From: Garcia nutans
Taxonomy: Eukaryota > Streptophyta > Magnoliopsida > Malpighiales > Euphorbiaceae
Assembly (NCBI GenBank): GCA_947685225.1
Contig: CANTUV010000077.1
Coordinates: forward strand, 12,501 to 76,500
Direction: 5' to 3'
DNA: 64,000 nt
Shown here: positions 37,318-49,019 of the stretch, in pieces
Layout of the letters: each line of letters opens with the position of its first letter
How positions within the stretch are numbered: the first letter of the stretch is position 1
Position numbers and translations under genes: made by a program
Notes under the pieces: generated by a model
What the model was told of the DNA's origin: nothing
Database searches by the model: none
The model's input: only the letters and a program-made list of their open reading frames with translations

Positions 37318-38470
37318 TCATTGGTTTCTTAGGACAGTTTTTTGCAAATTGTCCTTTACCTCCACATGCATAACATCTCTCTCTTGAGCTTCTTTTTTCT
37401 TTTGGAATAAGGAGACCTTCTTCTGAAAAATTTTAATTTCTTTTTTTCTCCTTTTGAATGGTTGAGGATGTTTTTCCTTAAAAGGAAATTTATGATATTT
37501 CTTCTGTGTAGGACAAACATAATTCTTATCATTGCATTTAATGTTAAAAGAAGTTGGTTTTTTATAGGCATTCTGAAGAATTTTATCATATTTTATGAAT
37601 TTCTTCATAGTTGTATGATTTTTACACAGTCTGCTTAATGCTGCGAAAGTAAACTGGTGAATTTTTACCAAAGAGATTGCATTTAGGGATCTGCCTATTT
37701 TGTTGGATAGAATGATTAATCTCAAACTGAAGTTGTTCAGGTAAAGAGGTAATGTACACCTGTTTTATACTAGGATCACTGTACCACCTAGCATGTAGAA
37801 CTTCTCAGACATTCTTTGATAATGAAAATCAAGATCTTTTATCTTCAAAGAATAACATTTCATTTTAAAGAATTCTTCTTTTTGCCTTTTTGCAATAATC
37901 GTAAAATCTCCCAAAAATATTGAATAAATTTGCAAAAGTGCATTAAAGATTATTAAATTAAAGAAAGATAACTTGGTATACTCATCCAGAGAAGTATACT
38001 ATTCCATGAGGCTTCCAGTGAATCTAGATACAAACTCTTTTAAAACTTGTGAGAGAGAAGCACTTTCTTTTGCCATCTGTAAATCAATCCAGGCATTAAA
38101 CTCAAGAATTTTAGATCTCCACTTTCTGGGTGGTAAGTCATCAAAGGTGAACCAGGGACCATTAGAAGGTTTATTGATTCTGTGATGCTCAAATCTAACA
38201 TCATATTCTTGAGAATCATTTGCTGGAGGATCTTCCATAATTGATTTAGTAACAGAAGGATCAATAGGAGGATCAACCATTAAAAGCTGAGAAATATCTG
38301 CCTGTTGAGATTCTGAATCAGAGTCTGAAGAAGAATCAGAATCCATAATATCTGGTTTATAAGAGTTTGAATCAGTTGTCTGAAGTGTCATATATTGCTG
38401 AGGAAATGGCTCAGAAACTCTTGGAGGAGGAGGACGAGGAGGTTCTGAAAATTTTCTTGATTCAGCATAA
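37318..38470 (-). pseudogene. EPRV-2 coat-protein region with zinc knuckle
   Basis: 38391-37999 is open: an acidic Ser/Asp-rich start (DSDSSSDSDSESQQ), then NKPSNGPWFTFDDLPPRKWR and SRFTGSL, a block conserved in caulimovirid coat proteins. A Lys-rich part and the knuckle follow at 37375-37334, read in the frame that gives CYACGGKGQFAKNC. The spacing is CX2CX4-X-X4C but the zinc-binding His is Gln. The part between 37.99 and 37.73 kb is frameshifted. In the virus this region binds nucleic acid and forms the capsid. Confidence 0.82.
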
Positions 38471-39519
38471 GTCTTCTAAGAGGATGAAGGCTTTTGAAAA
38501 CCAGAAGACTTTTGAGTAACTAGAGGCATAAAAGATGAAAAGGTTGGAGCTTTCTGAAATAACTCATGGACTGTTCCAAATTTAGGTTTAGTAAAGGGTA
38601 CCGGTTGGTATACAGGTGAGAACATAGGATAAAAGGAGTCAGAAACAGATTGAAATTGTTTTGACAACAAATATCTTTCCATTATTTCAAGTATGGATTT
38701 TAAGGTTTGATTTCTTTCCTCTTTTAATCAAAGCTTGGTCCAAGACAATATTGTTGAATCATCATTTTGAGTTCAGTGTCTAGTTGATGAATTCTTATAA
38801 GAAAAAAATTACAATATTGTTGAATTTTTGTAGACATCAATCTCAGGGATAATGATACCTTATCTGTCTTAACAGATAATTGATTAATCTTGGAATAAAT
38901 GGATTGCAAATAATTGTTCTAGATTTGGGAATTCTGTGTTTGCCAATTAAGAACTTCACCTTGAGTGAGTTCTTTTAATTGTCCAGTGGGAAGAACTGTG
39001 TTTGGTAGAATGAAAGATATGGTACTGATTTTAGTTTGAGAATCGATACATCTGTAAAGTGGTAGAAATTTTGATGATGTCGATGAAAATATCATATGGG
39101 ACCAAGGTTGAGAAATTTGGGTGTAAGGTTGATGCACCAGTGGGGTACACCGTTTAATCTTTTGTGGTTTAGGTAATTCTGATTTTTTTTATAACATCAA
39201 GGAGTCCTTTTGCTCTTAAAACTTTGAGAGCTTCATCATAAATTGGGAGAGGGAGTGGATACTCATTTTCTTGAATTTCTGGAGAAATTCCTATCCAGGG
39301 AGAATTTTTTGAATCAGGAGGATGACATCTAAGTCCCGTTGCTTCAATTCTGCATAAAGACAAAAATCTCTTAGGTCTAGTGAGTCTGATTGATTAAATA
39401 GGAGGATATTGGACATCTCCTATGTCTTCACAGCACGTACAACCAGGTCACATTCTTCTGAACCTGGGATATCCCAAATGAAATGACCTCTGATCTTCTT
39501 GGCATAGATCATACTACCA
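38470..39519 (-). pseudogene. EPRV-2 linker region between MP and CP
   Basis: Short open pieces in changing frames: 39363-39169 (YPLPLPIYDEALKVLRAKGL), 39137-38919, 38909-38724 (heptad-like, TDKVSLSLRLMSTKIQQY) and 38682-38476 (Ser/Pro/Phe-rich). The position between movement and coat domains fits the coiled-coil/linker region of the family's polyprotein. No enzyme motif is seen. Confidence 0.6.
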
Positions 39520-40590
39520 TCAGGTACAAAAACTGTGCACCGGGATCTTTTCTGTGTTCCTTGGAGAAGCTGGAACAATCATGCAAGTATGAAAGAGTTT
39601 CAAGAGAGAACTTGTACTTGCTCCTTCTGAATCTTTTGTTGGTTCTTGAAAGATAGTTTTAACTATACCATCTTTCTTTCTGATGAATATAGGATTCATG
39701 CTCTGAACAGGTTTGGAATTTTGCTGCTGCTTTTCATAAGTAGTTACCCATTCCAAAGGAATAAGTTTCATCAGATCTTCTCTAGGTAGCTGTCTAGGAA
39801 TCTGTATAATTGTAAGGGTTGTATCTGTATCTGCATAAATATAGAGAGTATCAGTATATACTCCTAGAGTAGATAGGTTAATTGCATGGTCTTGCAATCT
39901 GTACACTATCTAATGATGAATAGTTACAGACAGAGATCCTTCAATTTTATCAGCTCTAGTAATTTGTACTTGAATTTTTAAGGCTTGTGACAAATGAACA
40001 TCATTTAAGGACAAATTATAGTTAGAAAAAAAGGTTAGAACAGCACTTTCAGCATTTAGTGTTGTCAGAATAGTCTTAATTACTGCATTCTCAAAATAGA
40101 CATATCTGATGTCTAAAAGTGACAATCTGGTAGTGACTGGAAGATCTTTCCTTCCATGATAGGATAAAATAATTCTCGCACCTCCAAGATGGAGATGAGA
40201 ATATCCTTGCTTCTTCCACTGAGAGCTAAACTCCTGTGAAATTTTCATGGTGACATATTGTTCAGCAGGGATAGAAGAGAGAAAACACTGGTTCAGATGT
40301 GAGGTCTGAATGTATTCCTTTACATAGGGTCTTTTAGTAGAGATGAGATTAGAAATCTTTTTTATATAATTGGATTTTTGGAAAATAAGGTAAGGGTTAA
40401 GTACAGGAAGCTGAGAGCTATCTATTTTGGAGTCTTCTGGGATATGGGCTATTTCTACAAAGTGATCTATTTTATTTGTTATAGACTGAGTACAAGAAGG
40501 AGGGATTAAAAGAGAGAAAGTATGATTAATAACTTCTTTCTGAGGAATAGACATAATGTTTAAGACTTCTTCTTCCTTCATTATTATCAT
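39520..40590 (-). pseudogene. EPRV-2 movement protein (30K superfamily)
   Basis: ATG at 40590; open to TAG 39912-39910, then open in the same frame to 39520. The 30K core is clear: LPVTTRLSLLDIRYVYFENA and FFSNYNLSLNDVHLSQALKI with the following beta-strands, then ...YRLQDHAINL after the stop. A single in-frame TAG interrupts an otherwise well-preserved domain of about 355 codons. It lies directly after the primer site, as expected for the first coding region. In the virus it would modify plasmodesmata. Confidence 0.88.
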
Positions 40591-40619
40591 TATTTATCTA
40601 ATGAATAGTGCATATATAT

Positions 40620-40632
40620 AGCTCTGATTCCA
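40620..40632 (-). promoter_or_regulatory. tRNA-Met primer-binding site of EPRV-2
   Basis: The minus strand reads GTGGAATCAGAGC. The core TGGAATCAGAGC differs by one base from the initiator tRNA-Met complement TGGTATCAGAGC. It directly follows the right terminal repeat (40634-40903) and precedes the movement-protein start by about 30 bp. It is the reference point (position 1) of the viral genome. Confidence 0.82.
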
Positions 40633-40633
40633 C

Positions 40634-40903
40634 TATGGGGTGTATGGATATTAAGAGTCAAAGTTCACCATACCGAGAATACTCAGTTCTCCAATCAGAG
40701 GTACAGTGCATTGTTATACCAAACAACACAAACTTATTTTAGTCTGTTCAGCACCAGTAGCACCTACTGTCTAGCTTCCAGCTTATATATCTCAAGAACC
40801 ATAAATATTTTTGATGTATCAGAACAGGGTTAGCTTAAGCTGCAAATTTCATACAGAGCATACTCTATCCTCAGAAGGATTTACAGATTACTGTTTCACC
40901 AAA
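40634..40903. repeat. EPRV-2 terminal redundancy, right copy
   Basis: It matches 33393-33667 in the same orientation. It holds the leader portion before the primer site but not the TATA box, so the redundancy is shorter than a full promoter plus leader. The match ends at ...CCAAATAGTC; the next bases (AAAATAAAAGTATAAGG) are unrelated to the left copy's continuation and mark the integration junction. Confidence 0.88.
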
Positions 40904-40997
40904 TAGTCAAAATAAAAGTATAAGGTATGAAAAAAGTGGTTAATAATTCATTATTATGGATATTAAATAATGATCAGTTGTTTTTATATATATTTTT

Positions 40998-41183
40998 TGA
41001 AAAATTCTACCATGGACCTATTCTATGTTCCCACTCATAGACCAAGTCAATCAGAAACCGTGATTTGAAAAAAAAAACTAATTTAAATTATTTTTTTAAA
41101 CATTATAATTAAAATCATGATTTCTGATTGGCCTGGTCTATGAGTGGGGAAATAAACCAGGTCTATGGTAGAATTTCTCATAT
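40998..41183. mobile_element. Foldback MITE, copy 1
   Basis: A near-palindrome of about 186 bp: left arm AAATTCTACCATGGACC... CCCACTCATAGACCA...TCAATCAGAAA; right arm its reverse complement (TTTCTGATTGG... TGGTCTATGAGTGGG... GGTCTATGGTAGAATTT). The loop is A/T-rich. There is no coding capacity. A related copy is at 60101-60262. The superfamily is unknown. Confidence 0.85.
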
Positions 41184-41501
41184 ATTTTTGAACAGTCTAC
41201 ATATATATATAGTCCCACTGAAATTTAAATACTCTTAAAAATTTTTGTTCAAAAATTTTGGTCCCAAATATCCCATTTCCACTTGTAGTGCAGAAAAGTT
41301 GTAGTAGAAAAATCAATTGTAAAAAAAACAGAAAATGATACCTAAACTATAAACATATATAGCAGTATTAAATTAATATTAATAAAACTAAAAGTTGGAG
41401 TTGGCAACAGAAAGCATATAGTTTTATCCCATAATTAAGTAGGTATTAGTACTAATATTGATGAGTAAATATTGGTTTTTGGTTTGGTTGGTGTCTTTAC
41501 A

Positions 41502-41551
<50 letters not shown>
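41502..41551. repeat. (TTA)n microsatellite
   Basis: About 16 perfect TTA/ATT units. Likely polymorphic in length. Other long simple repeats in the window are (TA)n at 26874-26899 and (AT)n at 31923-31956. Confidence 0.95.
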
Positions 41552-41689
41552 GGTGTTTGCACCCAAAATGTAACAAAAATTTGATAGTGAAGAAAAGTGA
41601 AATCAGTGGAAAAATAAAGTCAACTGATCATTATTTACTATCCATAATAATGAATTATTAACCACTTTTTCATTAGCTATACCAGGAAC

Positions 41690-41871
41690 TTTTAATTTTT
41701 TATGCTAAATTTTTGCTATTGAAGATCATGGCCATAATGGAAATATAAATATATTGAAAAAAAATTAGAGCAATTAAGCACAAAATTATGAAAGTTAGTG
41801 AAAAAAAGGAGAAGGAATGTGAGGTTATAACTTAAAGTTATGGACATAGATTTCCTTAGCTACATTAATAA
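41690..41871. other. Short spacer
   Basis: About 180 bp of AT-rich, purine-biased DNA with no recognised feature. It separates the inverted repeat from the large LTR that starts at 41872. Confidence 0.5.
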
Positions 41872-44800
41872 TGTAACACTTTTATACTCTAAATATATAT
41901 ATAATGTATATATTCCATATATATAAAATATATCACTAGGATATAAGAGTACCATAATAAATATATATATAAACCTTCACTTTAATATTAAAAATAATTT
42001 ATAAATTTATAAAAAAATTTTGAAAAAATTTAGCTAAAATTTTATTTATAATTTCGATATTTCTAAAATCAAACTACAAAATCTGCATAAGAAAATTTTA
42101 CTCCTAAAATAATATTTATAACTTATTTCTCCAAATCACCACTTCATTAATTTACATATCAAAGTTTGATATCCAAATATTTCTCATTACAAATATTTAT
42201 ATATATATAATATTCCCAAAATAATTTATTATACATATGGCGTGCCTAAGTTATACAAAACCAAAGTACATAGTATGAGAAACTACATATGAATGGAGCA
42301 CCGTGAGGGTTGATCTCAAATCAAACTCAAACTTCTAATCTCACCTCAACTTGAATCATTCCGGTCTACAGCCTTATAACCTGCGCGATATATATAACCG
42401 CACTAAGCATATAGGTTAGTGGTACATATTTAAAACAATATATACATACATATCTAAATACTTTTCTCATAATATAATGTGCAATACTTATACAAAACTT
42501 TTATTACCTCACAATCTATATATACACACAGTCACACCCCTTATTCTACTACTATTAAAGGTGGACTAAACTTGTAATTTGCCACACTAATAAATTAGGA
42601 TAAAATACCATTTATAATTTAAGTATTTAATATTCTTAAATATACAATCCAATAGATATTAATAAATCTTATATATAACTTATTATAATTTAATACGTTA
42701 AAATAATACTTCTTAAATAAACTCATACGACATATATGTTGGCCAAACCTTATCTATGCGCTAAAGAAGGAAATATGATAAGAATATTTTACTAGTTTAT
42801 TTTTCAAAATTTGAAATGTTATAAATAAGGAGTGAGTCTAACCACTCAGTGAATAGATAAATATATAACAAGAGAGAACAAATAAAGTTTAATTATATAA
42901 ATAATATTTAAATAATTATTATCTATAATTCAGCTAGATAAATAAAATTTTAATTTCAGGCATCTTTTACATATACTTAAATATAAATTCTTACTGTTCT
43001 AACTTCAATCTAAGGGCGCATTATGACTTACATCGCAAGTCTAATGAGAAATAACTTCAATACACATGTGCAGAGCAGTTACCATGGTCAAAGATAATTT
43101 TATAATATTATTAAAATTAAACACCCGTTATCAAGATGCGATCAGACAGATTTATAAAAGAGTGTATATAAACTAAATTATCTAGCATAATATAATCAAT
43201 CATTTACACATATAAAAATTTAAACTACTATTATTTGTTCTCACTTGATAAGAAAAATAATTAATATTCATAAATAAATTATCACTGTAAATAATTTCAC
43301 TTAATAAATATTTTTCTCAAAATTATATATAAATATAATACTTTTAAGAAAAATATAATGTTACATATTTTTCCACTCATTTGAGTCAATTATTTTATTT
43401 ATTTAACTAGTATTATTCATGTGGTACTCTATAACTGCAGCTGAATTTGTTACTAAAATAATATAAAAATATTATTTAATTTAAATTATATCATATTCAC
43501 TATAGATATATGATATGAATATGACTTGTAATTTCGGATCTTTAAATCCTAACGATATTATAGTAAATTAATAACTCTTAAATTTTCTAAAGTAACGCTA
43601 CAATGAATATTTATGTAATGTTTAAAATATAATTATCTATCTAATTTTTATAATAAATATTTTTAAATAATAAAATTTTAAACGGTATAAATTTACTAAG
43701 TACTTATACGACATATATACAATTATATTACATTATTTTAGTTAGTTCATTTTAATGGTTTATTACTATTAATAATTTTTATTATTAACTAACTTATTCA
43801 TTTACATATTATATATTATTAATTTTTTTATTTATAATTTATTTATCTATATTCTTAGTTTTAATAAATAAATTTGTGTTATAACAATTCTAGAATAAGA
43901 AAAATAACAATAATATTATTTATTTAAATTTTTTCTATTTATTATATTTTGTGATACTAATAATATTTTTTTATATATTAATATTTATTAATTATCATTA
44001 CTTATAATTACTTATTTATCTTTAATTTAACTATAATAATTTATATTGATTTCAATAATAATAAAAATAATAGTATATAATTTATTTACTTAATAATACT
44101 TTATTTTTATTTCCTAACAATTTCTCATAATAAAGTTACTAAAATAATAATATTATTTATATAATTAAAAATAATTTTTTAATTACTCTTGTTTTAAAAT
44201 TAACAATTTATGTTAAATTTATTACTCAATTATTTTAGTGATAATAAAAATACAATTATTTAAATATATATATTTAGTAGCTTATTTATAATAATAATAA
44301 TAATTTTTAAGTAAACATTTACTAGTAATAATCATAAAAAAAATAACATTCCATTATAATAATAATTATAAATTTTTATTTAAATACCCATTCAAATATA
44401 TATATATATAATATACTAAATATTAATAATAACAGTAGTAATAATAATAGGATTACCTATTATAATAATTTTAGAAAATTATTAACATCTATAAAAATTT
44501 GATTATAGTATCTTATTACTACAACACTAACAATATTACTAATTAATTAATTGTTACTTAACATAATATATATATATATATTAATTATTATCATAGTTCA
44601 TGCTGAAATAAAATTAATAGATAATCATATTATTATAACTATAACAATATAAATCTCAATTCATAATTAATTTTATAATTTTTTATAAATTTTCAGTTCT
44701 ACCTAATTTAATTATTTAATAATTAATTAACTTAATTTAATTTATAATTATTTCAATTATCTTAATTCATTTTATAAATAAATTCTTATAAGTAATAATT

Positions 44801-46151
44801 AATAATGACATTTAGTTTATCTTAATTTAATAAACTATTTACTTATTATCTTTCAATTAATTTATTTATCTCAATAAATATATTTTATAACCTTATATTA
44901 AAAATATTATCCATTTATTTTATAATTTGCTAACAAAATTTATAATTCAAATAATTAAACTTAATTTAGCTATCAATATATTTACTCTAAACTAATATAC
45001 ATATATATTAATATAAAAATTCATAACTAACTGCTATCTATTTAATTCATAATTTTATTAATTTTATTTATTTTTAATTTATTCTATAACTTAATAATAT
45101 CTAAATTAATATTTAATTATCTTGATATTTCATTTATATTTTTATTATCTACATTAACTAATTATTTTTTTACTTTAGTTCTATCTTTAATAACTATAAT
45201 TAATCAATCAAATATTATATTTCCTAATTTACTAATTTCACTAATAATTTTTTTATTAGCAAAAAATAATTTATTTAAATCAATTAAAAGAAAATAAAAA
45301 ATTATAAATAAATGGTCAACAGTAACTCACTTATTAAATTTTAATCTAATATTTATAATTTATAATTATAAATTATAATTATTATTATTATTTTAAATTT
45401 ATTTACTGTTTATATACATATATATTATTTAGTTACTATTTATAATTTTTTAAGTACTCATCATAAATTAGCAAATAATATACTAAATTGAAGCTTAAGA
45501 CTTGATGATTCTAAAATACTTTTGTCGTTAAAAAAAATCGCCAAAAAGTTATCGGAACAGGGATCGAAAAAGTGTCGCTGGCAAGAACTTCAGGCGACGC
45601 GTGTGGAGATTTTCGAAGGCGGATCACGGCGATTTTGATGGCGTTAGAAAGCTCGTCAAATTACCTTGAACGGTGGCTAACACATGTCGTCTATCGGTGG
45701 CCGGAAGGAGACGAACGGAGTTGATGAAGTTTACTACCCAAATTTCTCTCCCTCTCCCTCTTTATTGTGTATGGAAATTTTAAATTTTTGTCCAAATTTT
45801 CTTCTTTGTTTACAGCTCATAGTGTCTCCGTCTCAGTCTCGTTTTCCTTTCTTTCTTATTTAATAAACTTTCTCACAAATAAATCAACACTATAATTACC
45901 CACTAACCCACTAAAATAATTCTTTAACTTTAATTATTAAAAATTTTTTTTATTTTAAATTATAATCCACTACCATTTTCTTTGTCTCCCACATATATCA
46001 ATTATTTTTGTTACAACTTATTTTATCATTATTATTATTTTACTTCATTTGGTTTATTTATTTATTATATATATTTATAATTATTACATTACTATTAAAA
46101 TTTTATCTTTAATAATTATTTAATTATTTTATTTATTTACAGGGTATTACA
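41872..46151 (-). mobile_element. Large Gypsy-like LTR (A)
   Basis: On the minus strand it starts TGTAATACCCTG at 46151 and ends AAAAGTGTTACA at 41872, about 4.28 kb, with the TG...CA ends of Tekay/Del-type LTRs. Near the 3' end (about 42360-42420) it has a CTTAGTGCGGTT block also seen in the solo LTR at 29880. A GC-richer stretch at 45530-45830 (CGGAGTTGATG, CTATCGGTGGCCGGAAGG) resembles an LTR transcript leader. The middle 43-45.5 kb is almost pure A/T. No target duplication is visible (AATAA against CACAC) and no coding region, so it may be half of a rearranged element. Confidence 0.5.
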
Positions 46152-47280
46152 CACACAACACATTCACACACATATTGGGTCCAATAATCCCTATAAAATT
46201 ATCATACCAGTCTCAAGACCTAGCCCAACTTAATTCTTTCATCAATTTTAATACCAATACCTAATTCTGCTCAGATTAAGACCTAACACCGCTCAGGTCT
46301 ATCAATACATGCATAATCAATCTCAATATTACCAAACAAGTAAGTGTATAAGTTGCAAACATATAATATCTCATTACAATTTCTCATTTTCTAAGTAATC
46401 ATCATTTTTCATGATCACCTTATATTTGATCATATTTCATTACTATTTCGTCATCACATTATATAATCATGAGTTACTTTGTCAATGTGACTCATTTTCA
46501 CACATTTCATAGATATGCCCATATTGTATATTATACTACATAATATTTATATACCTCATGCATTTCATGTTTAAATATTAATTTTATATTAAACAAGTGT
46601 CTAAAGTGACACTCATCACAATACACATACCACATTGCATAGATTATGTGAATATCCATATTTTAAGAGAACAATATAGAATTTGTCAAATTATATGTAA
46701 TGAAATATTAAGTAATTAAAATATATACTAATCTTATTTCAGTTCTTAAGCCTTACTTTGATGAAACTTTGAGCTTCTCTACTAGATCTATTTTAGCCCA
46801 ATCACATATAATCCAAACAAACAACATTATTCATTCAAATCATTAGCATACCAATTTCATATACATTAATCACTAATTACTCAATTTTCAAAAAAACAAT
46901 AATCTCTCCCCTTACTACTTTATCTAAACTTCAACAATCTATAATTATTTTCATCATCCAACTATAAAATCACCATTTATATATCAAAATAACTTTATGA
47001 CAATTCATTTTAACAATTATTGAAACCTCATTCAAAAATTCTAATTTTACCTAACCTATTACAAAATTCTAACTTCACCAAAATTTTCTTATATTTAACT
47101 TTCAACCATAAAATCATGATATATATATATATATATTAAAACAACATTAAATCAACTCATTATAAGAATTGTAAATATTCATATTAAAGTTTTATTTTTT
47201 AAATATTCATCCCATAACACTAATTTCATCAATTAAACCCATCTTAACCGATCAACCACCACCCTATGATTAACCATACT

Positions 47281-47305
47281 CTTTTTTTTTTTTAATCAGA
47301 TTGAC
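47281..47305 (-). mobile_element. Ultra-short retroposition footprint
   Basis: A 25-bp insert made of C, twelve T and AATCAGATTGAC is flanked by a perfect 10-bp duplication TAACCATACT (47271-47280 and 47306-47315). Read on the minus strand it is 12 nt of sequence followed by poly(A) between target duplications, which fits a LINE-driven insertion truncated almost to nothing. Confidence 0.6.
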
Positions 47306-47937
47306 TAACCATACTTACAACAAACATTTATAACATATTTCAAAACAATATTAATCAAGTCTTCCTCTCTCTAAGTTTCTCTCTATTTACCATTTTTCGA
47401 CATAGGGCGGCCGGCGGCCAATCTTGGCCTCCGGCAGCCCATCCATATACTTCTTTATCTTTTGCCAATTACAGTTTTTTGAACCCCCCCCCCCTTGGGT
47501 ATTTTAATTCTTTTTTCGATGGATTCTCGTGAAGGCTAAAAGGATGCTCTTTTCTTCATGGTACAAAGATCAGATCTAGTTTTTAGGGCTTCAGTGGGAA
47601 TGCTTGCCTTTTGGCTCTTCATATCCAGTAACTTTCTTCCCTCCCCGAAGGCTCTTTTGTTCGATCTATGGTCAGAAGTGGTCCAATCATTTTCTTCCCT
47701 TGCAGCAAGGTTTTTGTTTTTTGGGGTTCTATTTCAAGACTTATGTTGTTCCAGCCTTCAGTTCTACTAGCCTTACATAAGGCTCAGATCTGGCTCTCTC
47801 TTCAGTTCCAGCCTCTTAGTAGGTATACCCATGCCTTGTTGGGTTTTTTTACTCACTGTTTACCGAGGCTTGAATGGTTCATCCTCGTTCTGTTTCTGGA
47901 GCCTTACAAGTCCTCTTATCCTGGTGGATCTTGTTTC

Positions 47938-49019
47938 CAGGGGCGAAGTTACATATAAGAGAAGGGGGGCAATTGCCCCCCTTCTCTTTTTTTAAAAAAA
48001 TTATATATACATATATTTATATATATAATTATTAAAAATTATAAAATATTTTATTTACCCCTTCAAAATTTTTAATTACCCCTATTTTTTAACTTATGCA
48101 AAAAGAAAAAAATAAATTCTAATAAATTATTTTGTCCTCATGTATTATTTTTCTTTTAAAAAAAATGATATTCTTCAAATACAAAAAGGAGAAAAAAAAA
48201 TTAAAAAAGAGACAACCTCTTTAACCAAATTAATTTAAACACATTCAATTAGTCAAACGATTATAAAAAAATTAGAAGTTTAATAAAAAATAATGAAAAT
48301 TAAAAAAGAATAAAATTTTAAAATTTTTTACTTCTAATATTATGTGATGATTTTTTGCTTCAACTATTTATTAAAAAATTATATTTATAATTTAATATTT
48401 TTTATTTTCTTTTTTATATATAATTAGCTAAATTTAGAAATATGCATATATATGATTACTTTATTTTTATATATATAAAAAAGATGTCTTATTGATAGAT
48501 TAATAAATTTATAAGATGGTAATTATATATGAATAATATAATGAGAATAAAAAAAGACTATTAGTAGTGAAACTAAGACTTTAAAAAAGTCACATAGTTG
48601 AGAAGGAGGACAATTCATTTAAAAAAATAAAATAAGCACATATATATATATTAAAGTTTTTAAAACTATTTATTTGCTCCTCTTAAAATTTTAAGTTATC
48701 TTCCTATTTAAGAAGAGAAAAACATATAAATTAAAATTTTTAACAAAAATATAAATTTTTATTTTTATTTTTTATTTTTTTGTATTTAACTCTTTTTTCT
48801 TTAAATTTTATTTTATTATTTATACTTCTAATATTCTTTGATGATTTTTAAATCAATTATATTTGTTAAAAATTATTTTTTATACTTTTTTTTGATTATT
48901 TTTTTATTAACTAATAAAGATATCTTATTAATAGATTTATAAATTTATTAAATAATTATTATATAGAAAAAATTTTAAAAAAAAAATTTGCCCCCCTCCT
49001 AATATAATTCTGGCCCCTA
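47938..49019. mobile_element. Non-autonomous hAT transposon
   Basis: A 1082-bp element with ends CAGGGGCGAAG... and ...CTGGCCCCTA, imperfect terminal inverted repeats extending to a GGGGGGCAA block on both sides. It is flanked by a perfect 8-bp target duplication CTTGTTTC (47930-47937 and 49020-49027). An 8-bp duplication and the CAGGGGC end are hAT hallmarks. The interior is A/T-rich with no transposase, so it must have moved using another element's enzyme. It lies inside the retroposon at 47262-50432. Confidence 0.9.

Larger units (their letters stand above)
33393..40903 (-). mobile_element. EPRV-2: unit-length endogenous pararetrovirus (Petuvirus/Florendovirus-like)
   Basis: The gene order on the minus strand is: about 270 bp of leader, primer site (40620-40632), movement protein (40590-39520), a linker/coiled-coil region, coat protein with zinc knuckle (38.4-37.3 kb), aspartic protease (37.2-36.9), RT (36.6-35.8), RNase H (35.8-35.3), a C-terminal region to about 34.1 kb, then promoter and leader. 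Distance between equivalent points of the terminal repeats gives a unit of about 7.24 kb, normal for the family. No integrase is present. The MP-CP-PR-RT-RH order and RNase H sequence suggest Petuvirus/Florendovirus relatives; a tree is needed to place it. More than ten stops and frameshifts make it non-coding as a whole. Confidence 0.9.
40925..41683. repeat. 57-bp inverted repeat pair bordering the EPRV-2 junction
   Basis: About 57 bp at 40925-40981 (AGTGGTTAATAATTCATTAT... GATCAGTTG) recur inverted at about 41627-41683 with only a few differences. They enclose a foldback MITE and a (TTA)n microsatellite. The left arm starts about 20 bp from the viral end. It may be filler DNA copied from the target during integration, or the ends of an unclassified element. 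Confidence 0.8.

Noticed and set aside
40634..40903. EPRV-2 repeats as true LTRs of a Gypsy element
   Set aside because: No integrase, no TG...CA ends or target duplication; the movement protein and primer-site position show a pararetrovirus.
47558..47958. Plus-strand frames with hydrophobic stretches
   Set aside because: They lie in the retroposon's non-coding part and run into the hAT element; no recognisable protein.
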